From the NCBI GenBank assembly GCA_023441105.1, contig JAEZQX010000196.1, positions 1-28,266 on the forward strand: 28,266 bases of DNA. The letters are read 5' to 3'. Below, one piece after another: positions 15,558-24,131 of the stretch (positions are counted from its first letter, which is position 1; every line of letters begins with the position of its first letter). This stretch comes from Pseudomonadota bacterium (GTDB lineage Bacteria > Pseudomonadota > Gammaproteobacteria > Burkholderiales > Burkholderiaceae). Position numbers and translations under genes: made by a program. The notes under the pieces were generated by a model that searched no databases, had not been told where the DNA came from, and saw only the letters and a program-made list of their open reading frames with translations.

Positions 15558-16780
15558 GCCACCGTGACCTGCAGCGCGTGGTCGCGCCAGCTGCTGTTGA
15601 TGTAGCCGCTGACGTTCTCGATGCGCATTTCGTCCTGCACCGTGCCCTTCGCGTCCGTGGCCCGGCTGGCCAGCGTGTAGGTGCCAGGCTCGAGGCGAAC
15701 CGCCAGGACGAAGGGCCGCCAGGCATAGCGACCGAGGTCCGGACCGACGAAGCGCGCCTGTTTCCAGGTCTTGCCGCCGTCAGTCGAGACCTCGACGCGC
15801 TCGACCGCGTGCAAGCCGCCGAAGGCCAGGCCCGTGATCTGCAGGGCGCCCGCCTTCGCGGACCCGTTTTCCGGCGCCGGGGAGGTGATCCACGACTTGG
15901 GCGCCATCGCCCAGATGGAGGGCTGGCCTGGATCGCCCTTGGTGCCGGGCGGCGAGAGCCGGTAGCCTGTCTTCTGGATATTGGCCTCGCTCTGTTCCGC
16001 GGTGAAAGCCAGTTGCTTGACGTACTTGACGTTGTTCACGCCGTTGTAGCCGGGCACGATGACGCGCAGCGGCCCGCCGTGGGCCAGTGGGATGGGGTCG
16101 TCGTTCATCTCCCAGGCGAGCAGCGCGTCCTCCATCGCTTCGAGCGGCACCGAACGTTCGACCATCACGCTCTTCGGGTCGATGCCCTCGGGCAGTTTCT
16201 CGCCGCCGGTCGAGGTCATGTATTTCATGCCGTCGGCCACGCCGCCGAGCGCCTCGGCGACCACCTTGACCGGCACACCGCTCCACACCACGCAGCCCGC
16301 TGCGCCAACCTGCCAAGGCGTGCCGCTCGGCTTGTCGGGAAAGTAGCCGCGGCCGTTGCCGGAGCACTGCAACACCATCGCCACGGTCACCAGGCCGAGC
16401 GTCTTCAGCTCGCCCACCGTGAGGGTGCGGGGATTCTTCACGCCCGCGATGGCGACCTGCCATGCATCGCGATCCGCGACGATGGCGTCGCTCGGCGGCG
16501 GCAGGTTGTTGCGGATGTACAGCTGGTTGCTTGGCGTGACGACGCTGGTGCCGAACGCGCTGCGCCGGGTCTCCACCGTGTTGGCGCTGTGCACGATCAT
16601 CGCGTTCGGATCCTTCCACGCCACGTAAGCCGGTAGCGGCTTGGCCGCAGGGGCGCTGGCGGGCGAGGGTGCCGGCGCGCCGGTGGTCTGGGCGGCTACG
16701 GGGCCAAAACCGGCGGCGACGAGTGCCGCGGCGCTGCCGGCGAGAACCTGGCGGCGGCCGGGGCGGGGGGCTGTCTCCAT
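15554..16780 (-). CDS. sorA: SorA-like molybdopterin sulfite dehydrogenase catalytic subunit
   Basis: This 408-residue protein belongs to the sulfite oxidase family. The N-terminus has a twin-arginine-type signal (GRRQVLAGSAAALVAAG). Cys139 in VLQCSGNGRG is the expected Mo ligand. A C-terminal Mo-co dimerisation domain follows (VERVEVSTDGGKTWKQARF). It should oxidise sulfite to sulfate in the periplasm and reduce the SorB cytochrome. AAGGAGA sits about eight bases before the ATG. It could instead be SoxC-like, but there are no other sox genes. It lies after the catabolic operon, separated by 152 bases. Confidence 0.85.
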   Translation of the reverse strand: METAPRPGRRQVLAGSAAALVAAGFGPVAAQTTGAPAPSPASAPAAKPLPAYVAWKDPNAMIVHSANTVETRRSAFGTSVVTPSNQLYIRNNLPPPSDAIVADRDAWQVAIAGVKNPRTLTVGELKTLGLVTVAMVLQCSGNGRGYFPDKPSGTPWQVGAAGCVVWSGVPVKVVAEALGGVADGMKYMTSTGGEKLPEGIDPKSVMVERSVPLEAMEDALLAWEMNDDPIPLAHGGPLRVIVPGYNGVNNVKYVKQLAFTAEQSEANIQKTGYRLSPPGTKGDPGQPSIWAMAPKSWITSPAPENGSAKAGALQITGLAFGGLHAVERVEVSTDGGKTWKQARFVGPDLGRYAWRPFVLAVRLEPGTYTLASRATDAKGTVQDEMRIENVSGYINSSWRDHALQVTVA

Positions 16781-16814
16781 ACAGTAGTCTCCTTGTTATC
16801 GACGATAGCCGGCG

Positions 16815-16858
16815 GGCGACGGCACCGCGGACGGAGCTCGGAGAAGCAGGCCGTCGCC
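16815..16858. repeat. 9-bp inverted repeat between enolase-superfamily gene and sorA
   Basis: GGCGACGGC (16815-16823) and GCCGTCGCC (16850-16858) pair perfectly around a 26-base loop. The repeat follows the enolase-superfamily gene and precedes sorA on the same strand. It could end the upstream operon or lie in the sorA leader. It has no T tract. A TACTAT hexamer on the minus strand (plus 16876-16881) could be a sorA -10 box with a weak -35. Confidence 0.35.
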
Positions 16859-16932
16859 ACGAGCAGCGTGCGCTGATAGTAGAAGGATTCGTCGCACGGT
16901 GCAGCTGATTGTCTGTCCGGCAGGGGCTCGAC

Positions 16933-18135
16933 CTACTGCGACCAGCAATCGACGCTACGGCAATGCTCACGCAGCGCCGGCTCGTCTACCGTCAGCCCGA
17001 GCCCGGGGGCATCGGGAACCTGCATGGCGCCGTCACGGTAGATCCATGCGCTCCGGAAGACTCCAGGCAGCGGATTGCCGAGGTCGAACTGATGCTCCGC
17101 GAGTAGCTCGTTGCGCAGTATGGCGTCGAACTGCAACGCCGCGGCTTGGACGATCGGCGAGCCCGACCCCATGTGCGCGGTGACCGTCATACCGGCCGCT
17201 TCGGCCAATCGCTGCTGCCTGCGTCCATCGGAGAAGCCGGTCCGGCAGACGTCGGGTTGCAGTATCTGCAATGCGCCAGCTTGCACCCAGGGTGCGGCCT
17301 GCCAGCTGGTGAAGAAGCTCTCGCCGAGCGCGATCGACACACCGGCTTCTGCCGCCAGCCGGGCATGGCCGTCGAGGTCCTCCGGCAGGAGGGGACATTC
17401 GAGCCACTTGACCCGGTAGTCCGCGAGCCGGTGCTTCGCCTCCGCTGCCTGCCGGAAGTCGCTGTAGGACCAGAGGGCGTCCGCCATCAGGTCCTGGAGA
17501 CCGGGCACGCCTTCGCGCAGGGCCGAGACCTCCCGGAGGGTGGTCCCGGTATCGGCGTCGACGAAGATCTTCGCCCCGCGCAGTCCGCCATCGGTCATCT
17601 CCCGTAGCAGGGCGATCCTCTGCGGCAGGGTCGCGCGGCGAATGCCCGACAGATATACGGGAATCTGCCGCCGCGGGCTTTCGCCGAGCAGGTCGCACAC
17701 GGGCATGTCGTGCCGTCTGCCAAGGGCATCCCATACCGCCACGTCGAGAGCTGCCATCGCGAGCAGTTGATAGCCCGCGCTGTGACCTCGCCCGCGTTGG
17801 AGGTCGTAGCAGAAGTCCCAGAGAGCCGGCGGGCTGTCGAACTCCGTGCTGGCGGCGAGTGGCGCGAGCAGCTGGGTTGCCAGTCGACAGACGACCTCCG
17901 GGCAGATGGGCTCGGTCGCCTCCCCCCAACCCATGCTGCCGTCCGACAAGGTGACCCTGACGATCGCGCTTTCCAACTGGCGCGCGTAGACCGTGCGCCA
18001 ACCCGGCTTGAGGAGAAACCGCGGCGAGGTTGCCCGGTTTGTCTCGTTGAATGTGTTCCAGTAGGTCTTGTCGGAAATGACGAGATGGTATGCGTCGACG
18101 GCGACGATGGAGAAGCTCAGGTCGGGCGTGCTCAT
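16933..18135 (-). CDS. Enolase-superfamily (mandelate racemase/muconate lactonizing) enzyme
   Basis: A 400-residue protein with the capping domain (about 1-150) and barrel of the superfamily. Metal ligands are Asp219 (MADALWSY), Glu246 (LECPL) and Glu272 (GESFF). A His-Asp pair is seen as Asp295 (QPDVCRTG) and His321 (TAHMGSGSP). Lys189 in GAKIFVD occupies the second-strand position, but the second Lys of the usual KxK is Val or Phe. Members remove the alpha proton of a carboxylate, mostly to dehydrate sugar acids. Together with the upstream lyase gene this suggests a dehydratase-aldolase route. GAGTGA lies seven bases before the ATG. Confidence 0.88.
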   Translation of the reverse strand: MSTPDLSFSIVAVDAYHLVISDKTYWNTFNETNRATSPRFLLKPGWRTVYARQLESAIVRVTLSDGSMGWGEATEPICPEVVCRLATQLLAPLAASTEFDSPPALWDFCYDLQRGRGHSAGYQLLAMAALDVAVWDALGRRHDMPVCDLLGESPRRQIPVYLSGIRRATLPQRIALLREMTDGGLRGAKIFVDADTGTTLREVSALREGVPGLQDLMADALWSYSDFRQAAEAKHRLADYRVKWLECPLLPEDLDGHARLAAEAGVSIALGESFFTSWQAAPWVQAGALQILQPDVCRTGFSDGRRQQRLAEAAGMTVTAHMGSGSPIVQAAALQFDAILRNELLAEHQFDLGNPLPGVFRSAWIYRDGAMQVPDAPGLGLTVDEPALREHCRSVDCWSQ

Positions 18136-18207
18136 GGATCGTTCACTCAGCTTGGGATTACCCGGCCGCCATGAAAGCCGTGCGGCTGCCGGCGCATGGT
18201 GCAGGCA

Positions 18208-18954
18208 TCAGGAGGCTGCCTTGATCGCGAAGCTGAGCCCGGCGGCGATCAAGGTGATCCCCACGAGCCGGGTCAGCACTGCAAGCGGCAGCACGCTCGC
18301 CAGACGGTGTCCGAGAAACGCGCCCGGGACCAGCATGAGACCGATTGCAGCCCCGGCAGCGACGTCCACGCCGCCGAGGTAGAGGTTGCCCGCGGTGGCC
18401 AGCGCCGCGATCGGCAGTTGCACGGCCTGACCCAGCAGGATCGCATCGCGCATCGGCAAGCCTCGCCAGAGCAGCAGGGGCACCAATACCATCGGACCGC
18501 CGGTACCGGTCAGTGCGGATGCGAAGCCGGTCAGGCCTCCGACCGGAATTCCCGGCGCCGCGGCCGGCCGGGCCTGATGCTCGCTCCCCGCCCTGGGTCG
18601 AAGCAGGGCCTTGATGCCGACGGCAAGGGTCAAGGTCGCCAGCAGCGCCAGTGCGAGCCGTCCCGGGATGATCGCCAGCGCCCAGGCGCCGAGGAGGGCG
18701 CCGGGCGCGGTGGCGAGGATCAGCGGCCAATTGACCGAGCCCGCACCACGCAGCGTGCGCAGCGCGATGATCAGCGCTGCCGCCCCGGTGCCGATGAAGG
18801 CGAAGCTGCTGATGACGATCGCTTCCCGTACCGGCAGCCCGATCACCTGCGTGAGCCAGGGCGTGAGAAGCACGCCGCCGATGCCGATCGCTCCGATCAG
18901 CGCTCCGATGGCAAGGGCGGCAGTCGCAGTGAGCGCAAGCTCGTCGAGCCCCAT
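18208..18954 (-). CDS. TSUP (TauE/SafE) family membrane permease
   Basis: A 248-residue protein with about seven or eight hydrophobic helices and the two glycine-rich repeats of the family, ALIGAIGIGGVLLTP and GLTGFASALTGTGGPM. TSUP proteins move sulfite, sulfonates or other organic anions across the inner membrane. The ATG at 18954 shares a TGATG junction with the stop of the lyase gene, so translation is coupled. The frame is open far upstream, but the membrane domain starts here. In this operon it could import the substrate or export an anionic product such as sulfite. Confidence 0.88.
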   Translation of the reverse strand: MGLDELALTATAALAIGALIGAIGIGGVLLTPWLTQVIGLPVREAIVISSFAFIGTGAAALIIALRTLRGAGSVNWPLILATAPGALLGAWALAIIPGRLALALLATLTLAVGIKALLRPRAGSEHQARPAAAPGIPVGGLTGFASALTGTGGPMVLVPLLLWRGLPMRDAILLGQAVQLPIAALATAGNLYLGGVDVAAGAAIGLMLVPGAFLGHRLASVLPLAVLTRLVGITLIAAGLSFAIKAAS

Positions 18955-19895
18955 CAGGACCGGCGGATGCCGAGGTCCGGCAGGCTGGCGCCGTAGCGCC
19001 GGATCACGTCCAAGCCGAAGGCCGATGGCATGACGCACGGATGACGCGGATGCACTTCGCGCAACCCGATCCGCTGCGCAAACATCCTCTTGCCGTAGCA
19101 GAGCATGTGCTCCGGGGAGGCCATGATGTAGGTCAGCAGCGGCAGAATCGCGGCATGCAGGCGCTCTGCCTCGTCGAGCTGCGCCTCCTGGACTTGCGCG
19201 CCGATGCGCTCGGCATTGCCGCCCGTCATCAGGTCGAAGACCCTCGCCATGACGTCCGCGCAATCGGGGGCCGGTATCAGGCCTGCGCACCCGAGCCGGA
19301 TGCTGCTCGGCAATTCGAGTCCGCCACGTCCGTTGAACACCCGGAACACGCCATCGGTCTCGTCCATCATGCGGCGGACATATTCGATCGGCCCCTCGCC
19401 CTTGAGCAAGGTGATGTTCGGGTGATTGCGGTGGAGCGTCTTCAGGCCGGCGTTGGACAGCCAGACGTCGAGGTTCATGGGATTGTTCTGTATGGCCACG
19501 GGCAGGGTGGATGCATCCGCTACCCGCCCGAGGAAGTCGACCAGCTCCGATTCGGGCACGTTCTTGATCGGCGGCGGCTGGAGGATGATCCAGTCGGCGC
19601 GGGCGTCGGCGGCTGCCTTCGCCATTTCGATCTGCCCGTGCACGCTCAACTCGTTGATGGTGACCGCGAGCGGCAGGCGGCCGGCGAGGTCTTCTGCCGT
19701 CCACTCGATGAGTTGCCGACGCTCGTTGACGTCGAGCTTGTTGAACTCGGTCACGATGCCGAGGATTGCGATCCCATGGACGCCGCCCGCGACGCAGGCA
19801 TCGAGTTGCCTCTTCATGGCCTGCCGGTCGATGCGACCCGCGGCGTCGAAGAAGGTGTAGATCATCGGATAGATGCCGTGGAAATCCTGGCTCAT
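18954..19895 (-). CDS. Dihydrodipicolinate synthase-family lyase/aldolase
   Basis: A 313-residue TIM-barrel protein of the DHDPS/N-acetylneuraminate lyase family. Lys165 in LLKGEGP is the Schiff-base lysine. The position of the catalytic Tyr (usually YNxP) reads IQNNP with Gln136, and the substrate-loop GTTGE motif reads GIVTEFN, so it is not a lysine-pathway DapA. Catabolic members cleave or dehydrate 2-keto sugar acids. The next genes (permease, enolase-superfamily enzyme) fit breakdown of a hydroxy acid. GGGAG lies five bases upstream of the ATG at 19895, which I chose over an upstream in-frame codon whose product would begin with an Arg-rich run. Confidence 0.85.
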   Translation of the reverse strand: MSQDFHGIYPMIYTFFDAAGRIDRQAMKRQLDACVAGGVHGIAILGIVTEFNKLDVNERRQLIEWTAEDLAGRLPLAVTINELSVHGQIEMAKAAADARADWIILQPPPIKNVPESELVDFLGRVADASTLPVAIQNNPMNLDVWLSNAGLKTLHRNHPNITLLKGEGPIEYVRRMMDETDGVFRVFNGRGGLELPSSIRLGCAGLIPAPDCADVMARVFDLMTGGNAERIGAQVQEAQLDEAERLHAAILPLLTYIMASPEHMLCYGKRMFAQRIGLREVHPRHPCVMPSAFGLDVIRRYGASLPDLGIRRS

Positions 19896-19926
19896 GAAAC
19901 TCCCGCTCGGTAGCTGGTCTGGTTGG

Positions 19927-20922
19927 TTAGTCGATCTTCGCGTTCGATGCCTTGACGACCTTCGACCAACGATCGATCTCGGCCTTGACATGATCGGCCA
20001 GCGCCTGCGGCGGGCCCGATTGCGGCTGCGCACCTGCCTTGATGAGCCGCTCCTTCACTTCGGCGGAGTCCACGATCTGGTTGATGGTGGTGTTGAGCCT
20101 CGCCACGGCATCGGCCGGCAGTCCGCTTGGCCCGAACATGCCCAGCCAGCTCGAGATGTCGAAATCCTTCACCCCAAGCTCCGAGAGGGTAGGGACCTCG
20201 GGGAGATTCGGCCAGCGCTGTTCGGTCGTGATGCCAAGTGCGCGCAGCTTGCCGGCCTCGACCTGGCCCAGGACATTGGGCAGGTTGTCGAACACGACGT
20301 GCAGCGTGCCGTTGATCAGGTCGCCGGTGAGCGCCCCGTTGTTGCGATACGGTACATGCACCATGTCCACACCGGTCCGCATCTTGAACAGCTCGCCGCC
20401 CAGGTGCTGACTGGTGGCATTGCCGATCGAGCCGAAGTTGAGCTTCGAGGGCGACTTCCGTGCGAGTTCGAGGAATTCCTGCAGGTTGGTCACCGGCAAC
20501 TGTCCGCTCACGACCATCACGTTCGGAATGGCCGCAACCCGGGCGATCGGTGTGAAATCTTTCTGCGGATCATAGGGCAGCTTGGGATACAGACTCACGC
20601 TCGTGGCATGCGTGCTGACGCTGCCCCAGCCCAGCGTGTAGCCGTCTGCCGGCGATTTGGCGAGCAGGTCGCTGCCGATGGTGCCGCCTGCTCCCGGGCG
20701 ATTCTCCACGACGAAGGGGGCACCGAGGCGTTGCGTCAGCTGATCGCAGACGATCCGCGCCACCAGGTCCGCCGTTCCGCCGGCCCCGAATGGGACGATG
20801 ACCTTGACGGGGCGTGATGGATAAGCGGCCGTCTGCGCCCACGAGGGGCCGGCAACAGAAATTGCAACCATGGACAGGGCCGCCGCGGAAAGCATTCTCC
20901 TGCGGAACGCAAGCTTCGACAT
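19927..20922 (-). CDS. Bug/TctC-family periplasmic solute-binding protein
   Basis: A 331-residue exported protein with a signal peptide (RRRMLSAAALSMVAISVAGPSWAQ, about 5-29). Typical family motifs are YPSRPVKVIVPFGAGGTADLVAR, ENRPGAGGTIGSDLLAKSPADGYT and VDMVHVPYRNNG. These proteins bind carboxylates for tripartite tricarboxylate transporters. No TctA/TctB genes are nearby, as is common for orphan Bug proteins in Burkholderiales. It is the first gene of the operon, with GAGGAG eight bases before the ATG, and probably binds the substrate that the following enzymes break down. It stands 31 bases before the lyase gene. Confidence 0.93.
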   Translation of the reverse strand: MSKLAFRRRMLSAAALSMVAISVAGPSWAQTAAYPSRPVKVIVPFGAGGTADLVARIVCDQLTQRLGAPFVVENRPGAGGTIGSDLLAKSPADGYTLGWGSVSTHATSVSLYPKLPYDPQKDFTPIARVAAIPNVMVVSGQLPVTNLQEFLELARKSPSKLNFGSIGNATSQHLGGELFKMRTGVDMVHVPYRNNGALTGDLINGTLHVVFDNLPNVLGQVEAGKLRALGITTEQRWPNLPEVPTLSELGVKDFDISSWLGMFGPSGLPADAVARLNTTINQIVDSAEVKERLIKAGAQPQSGPPQALADHVKAEIDRWSKVVKASNAKID

Positions 20923-21162
20923 CGATTTGTCTCCTCGACCGGTAGGGCACTTGGTCCGGGCATTTAAGCACAACGCCGCAGGGTGGCCGTGCTGCTGCGC
21001 GCAGGTCATCGCTGCAGCGTTCGAGCGGGCGGTGGCGCTCGCCAGGGTGGCCGCAAGGGGATCGCTCGAAACCCCGGGCGCTTGCGACCGCCGGCGGCGG
21101 TGGAGGATGCAATGAAGATGGGGGTACCGCGCCTGGCGGTGGAACTGCGTCCCTTGCGTCGT

Positions 21163-21555
21163 TCAGGGCACGGTGCAGTTGCCGAACAGGACGACGATCG
21201 CTTCCCGATCAGTGATCGTGGCGGCGACGCTGCCACGCAGGGTGTCGAGCGCGAGATTCCAGGCGTGGTCCAGCTCGGTTCCCTGGAGAAGCAGCTGGCC
21301 GCCACTCTTCTCCAGGTTGGAGATCGGCGTCTTGCGGTTCGGGCCGACAATGCTGTTGCTGGCGAAGTCGATGCGGAAGAACGTCGGCGCGCCGATGTCT
21401 TCTGCCCGCCCGCTCATGCAGGGCTGGCCGGCACTGCAGTACGCAGCCTCCACGTTGGCGCAGATGAGCGGTTTCGATCCGTCGTAATCCGCGGCGAGCG
21501 CCGGAGTGACTGCCAGCGCGGAAAGCACCGCCGCCGCGAATGCAGGTCGCTTCAT
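21163..21555 (-). CDS. Small exported protein of unknown function
   Basis: A 130-residue protein with a clear signal peptide (about 1-22, ending ALAADY) and four Cys in the mature part (LICANVEAAYC, QPCMSG, GNCTVP), which could form two disulfides in the periplasm. The rest suggests a small beta fold. I recognise no family. GAGGAG is five bases before the ATG. It follows the glycine-zipper gene by nine bases and is probably cotranscribed with it. Confidence 0.72.
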   Translation of the reverse strand: MKRPAFAAAVLSALAVTPALAADYDGSKPLICANVEAAYCSAGQPCMSGRAEDIGAPTFFRIDFASNSIVGPNRKTPISNLEKSGGQLLLQGTELDHAWNLALDTLRGSVAATITDREAIVVLFGNCTVP

Positions 21556-21564
21556 GTCGTCTCC

Positions 21565-22047
21565 TCACTTGACCGCGTAGCCGCGACCTTCCATGCAGGC
21601 GCTGACCGCGCGGTTGTAGGTCGCCATCTGCGAGCTTCGTGCCGCGTCCGACTGTTGTTGGACTGCTTGCTGCTCGTTCGCCCGATTGCGTCGCGCCCTG
21701 CTGCCGCCGACCATGGCACCGATCGCCGCGCCTTCGCCGGCGTGGTCACCCGCGATCTCGCCGACGATCGCTCCTTTTGCGGCGCCGGCGACGCGTTCGC
21801 CCCGGCCCACCGCGGGGCCCGTCGGTACAGGGGCAGAGGGTGTCTGCGCGACCTTCACCGGGTCGATGCCGGTTGTCTGCCGTGCCCACACCTGGCATTC
21901 CCCCTTGTCGCGAGCCTGCAGCTCCGCGCTTTGCTGCTTCGAAGGGTAGAAGATCGGTTCCTGGGCCCGGGCATGGCCCGAGAGGCACAGAGCCACGGCC
22001 AGTGCCGCGGACGAGGCGCCGGTCCTTGCGTGCTTCCAATGGTCCAA
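21565..22047 (-). CDS. Exported glycine-zipper protein
   Basis: A 160-residue protein with a signal peptide (about 1-29, ending GHARAQEP). A glycine-zipper segment, GAAKGAIVGEIAGDHAGEGAAIGAMVGG, is followed by a Gln/Arg/Asn-rich stretch and a C-terminal YNRAVSACMEGRGY. Similar proteins sit in the envelope of proteobacteria and may oligomerise in membranes, but no role is established. The start is a TTG at 22047 with a strong GGAGG five bases upstream, and I see no better ATG. It is first of a two-gene unit with the small exported protein. Confidence 0.75.
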   Translation of the reverse strand: MDHWKHARTGASSAALAVALCLSGHARAQEPIFYPSKQQSAELQARDKGECQVWARQTTGIDPVKVAQTPSAPVPTGPAVGRGERVAGAAKGAIVGEIAGDHAGEGAAIGAMVGGSRARRNRANEQQAVQQQSDAARSSQMATYNRAVSACMEGRGYAVK

Positions 22048-22254
22048 AGGGGCCTCCGTATGTCGCTTCGGTACGGCGCCGGGGCTCCCGCCTGACCGTA
22101 TGGACGAGTGGGACCTCGCAGAGTGCTGCCGGCGACCAGCCCGTCCATGCTAGGGTCGTGGCAGCCGCCGCTCCATTGGACCTTGGTCCATCCACATTCG
22201 AGATCGCCACCCGTGCTCTTGCGTCCGCGCCCCTGGCGTTCGCCGAGGCGATGC

Positions 22255-22611
22255 TCAGGCCTGCCACACCCCGTAGCCAGCCTCGCGCAGGCCGATGGCC
22301 AGCTCGACCTCCATTTCCCGGGCGGCCTCGTAGGGCATGGGGTTGTAGATCTCGTAGAGAGCCGGCAGCAGGCGCACGCCGTAATCGGTCACGAACCGGT
22401 TCGCCCGGATACCGGCCTTGTGGCGGTCGAACCGCAGGTCGGGATCCAGCCCGGTCATTCCGACGTAGACGAACGGCATGCCGAGGCGGTAGTCGGGATT
22501 GGCCTTGCGGAACTTCGTCTCGTTCCAGACCCGGTCATCGAGCTCGACGACGTAGACGTGATGTCGATGGCGCATGGCAACGCTGACCTGCCGGGTGGGC
22601 AGTCCTTCCAT
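22255..22611 (-). CDS. GIY-YIG-like single-domain protein
   Basis: A 118-residue protein. HHVYVVELDD and FVYVGMTGLDPDLRFDRHKAG match the two strands and Arg-containing helix of the GIY-YIG fold, and AREMEVELAIGLREAGY could hold the metal-binding Glu. The insert between the strands (RVWNETKFRKANPDYRLG) is longer than usual. If active it would be a small nuclease, otherwise a nucleic-acid-binding fold. The start is uncertain: ATG 22611 and ATG 22575 both lack strong ribosome sites. It is independent of the larger GIY-YIG fusion at 7591-9108. Confidence 0.6.
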   Translation of the reverse strand: MEGLPTRQVSVAMRHRHHVYVVELDDRVWNETKFRKANPDYRLGMPFVYVGMTGLDPDLRFDRHKAGIRANRFVTDYGVRLLPALYEIYNPMPYEAAREMEVELAIGLREAGYGVWQA

Positions 22612-22730
22612 GATGCCCGAAGCGCCGCCGATAACGGTGAGGCGCCACCTGTCGGTTGACCCCTTCCGGTTGCCGGTGCCGCTGGGCCAAAGTGCAATTC
22701 ACGCAGCAGATGCGATACGGAGGCAACGCG

Positions 22731-22928
22731 ATGTCCACGATCACGAGATCCATCGATGTCCATGTCGCCAGGATGCAGCCCGATGCCCGCTGGTTCGGCA
22801 TCCGGCTGGTTTCGGCCCGCGCGGGCTCCATCGGCGTGGGGGTCGCGGAAATCGTCTACTCGCTGGGCGGCTATCAGCCGCCGGTGCCGCCGGACCGCGT
22901 GGAGCCCTGGTTGGCCGCTGGCGACTAG
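22731..22928 (+). CDS. 65-residue protein of unknown function
   Basis: The ATG has a near-ideal GGAGG seven bases upstream (in ATACGGAGGCAACGCG), the main reason for calling it. The protein has a hydrophobic, Gly-containing middle (RLVSARAGSIGVGVAEIVYSL) and ends with a Pro-rich tail. I recognise no family. It converges on the MFS gene, with 12 bases between the stops. Confidence 0.62.
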   Translation: MSTITRSIDVHVARMQPDARWFGIRLVSARAGSIGVGVAEIVYSLGGYQPPVPPDRVEPWLAAGD

Positions 22929-22940
22929 TCGGCGGCGGGG

Positions 22941-24131
22941 TCATGCAACCGCCGCCACCCGGTGCCGTCGCTCCTTCTGTCCCAGCGCGATGATCGCCCC
23001 CAGCAGCAGCACCAGCGCCGAGGCGACCAGCCCCGGCCGCAGCGAGCCGAAGCGGTCCGCGACCATGCCGGTCAGGATCGGTCCGGCGATCTGGCTGGCG
23101 GCGAAAGCGGTGGTGAAGCCGGCCATTGCCGATCCCCAGGCCTGCTTCGGCAGCGCCTTGCGCACAAAGGCGCCGATGGCCGACGGCGCGCTGAAGCCGG
23201 CGATGCCGAAGAGGGCGGCCGAGGCCAGCATCGGCAGCGGTGCTGCCGAGATCGCGGGCAGCATCGCTCCGGTCGCCAGCACGGTCATCACGGCCGCGAG
23301 AGGTCGGCCGCCGGGCCAGCGCGCGCAGGGGCGGGTCCACACTGCCGGCGCAACCAGCGTCGCAAGCCCCAGTACGAACCAGACGGCGATGACTTGCCCG
23401 GTGCCCGAGCCGTTGTCGCGCATCCAGGCGATGACGAAGGTCATGTAGGCGATGTAGCCGACGCCGAAGCAGATGTAGGCGCCGAGCTGGGGCAGGAAGT
23501 CGCCCGATGGCCACGAGGCACTGCCGGCGCCGGTCTGCGGCTCCTCGATCCGCGAAGCGGCCCAGACCGTCGCGATCGTCATCGCGGCACTGGTCCAGCC
23601 CATGGCCAGCCAGGCCAGCGGCCATGCCTCGTTGCCGCGGGCGTCGAGCAGCAGGGGAATGGCCACGCCGCACAACATCAGCCCGATCCCGGCGCCGGCG
23701 AAGTAGACCAGGATGGTCATCGTGGCCAGCTCGGGCCGGCTCGGGAGGATGTTCCCCGACAACACGCCGCCGGAGATGAACACCATGGCGCCGCCGACTC
23801 CGGCGAGGATTCGTGCAGCGCTCAGCAGCGCCAGGTTGTCCGTCATGCCGGTGGCGAGGAGGGCGCCGGCGGTGAGGACCATTCCGGCGCCGAACAGCAG
23901 GCGGTTGCCGGTCTTCCTCACGAGGGCCCAGGTGAGCATCGCACCGGCCAGATAGCCGATCGCGTTGGCGGTGTTGAGCCAGCCCGCCTGCGAATAACTC
24001 AGCTGCAGGTCGTCGCGCATCGCCGGCAGCACCAGCGCATAGGCGAAGCGGGCGAACGAGTTCGATACCGTCGGACCGAACGACAACAGCACCGCAACCA
24101 GCAGGGCCCGTCCATCGGGCCTCACCACCAC
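22941..24131 (-). CDS. MFS transporter, YbfB-like
   Basis: About 396 residues with twelve predicted membrane helices. The MFS pattern is seen in YALVLPAMRDDLQLSYSQAGWLNTANAIGYLAGAML and in the loop ALVRKTGNR. The second half holds FGIAGFSAPSAIGAFVRKALP and GPILTGMVADRFGSLRPG. It fits the YbfB/MFS_4 group of unknown substrate. The start is a run of three GTG codons (24131, 24128, 24125) after AGAGG. The last overlaps the small-ORF stop as GTGA, which favours coupled translation from 24128 or 24125. Confidence 0.9.
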   Translation of the reverse strand: MVVRPDGRALLVAVLLSFGPTVSNSFARFAYALVLPAMRDDLQLSYSQAGWLNTANAIGYLAGAMLTWALVRKTGNRLLFGAGMVLTAGALLATGMTDNLALLSAARILAGVGGAMVFISGGVLSGNILPSRPELATMTILVYFAGAGIGLMLCGVAIPLLLDARGNEAWPLAWLAMGWTSAAMTIATVWAASRIEEPQTGAGSASWPSGDFLPQLGAYICFGVGYIAYMTFVIAWMRDNGSGTGQVIAVWFVLGLATLVAPAVWTRPCARWPGGRPLAAVMTVLATGAMLPAISAAPLPMLASAALFGIAGFSAPSAIGAFVRKALPKQAWGSAMAGFTTAFAASQIAGPILTGMVADRFGSLRPGLVASALVLLLGAIIALGQKERRHRVAAVA

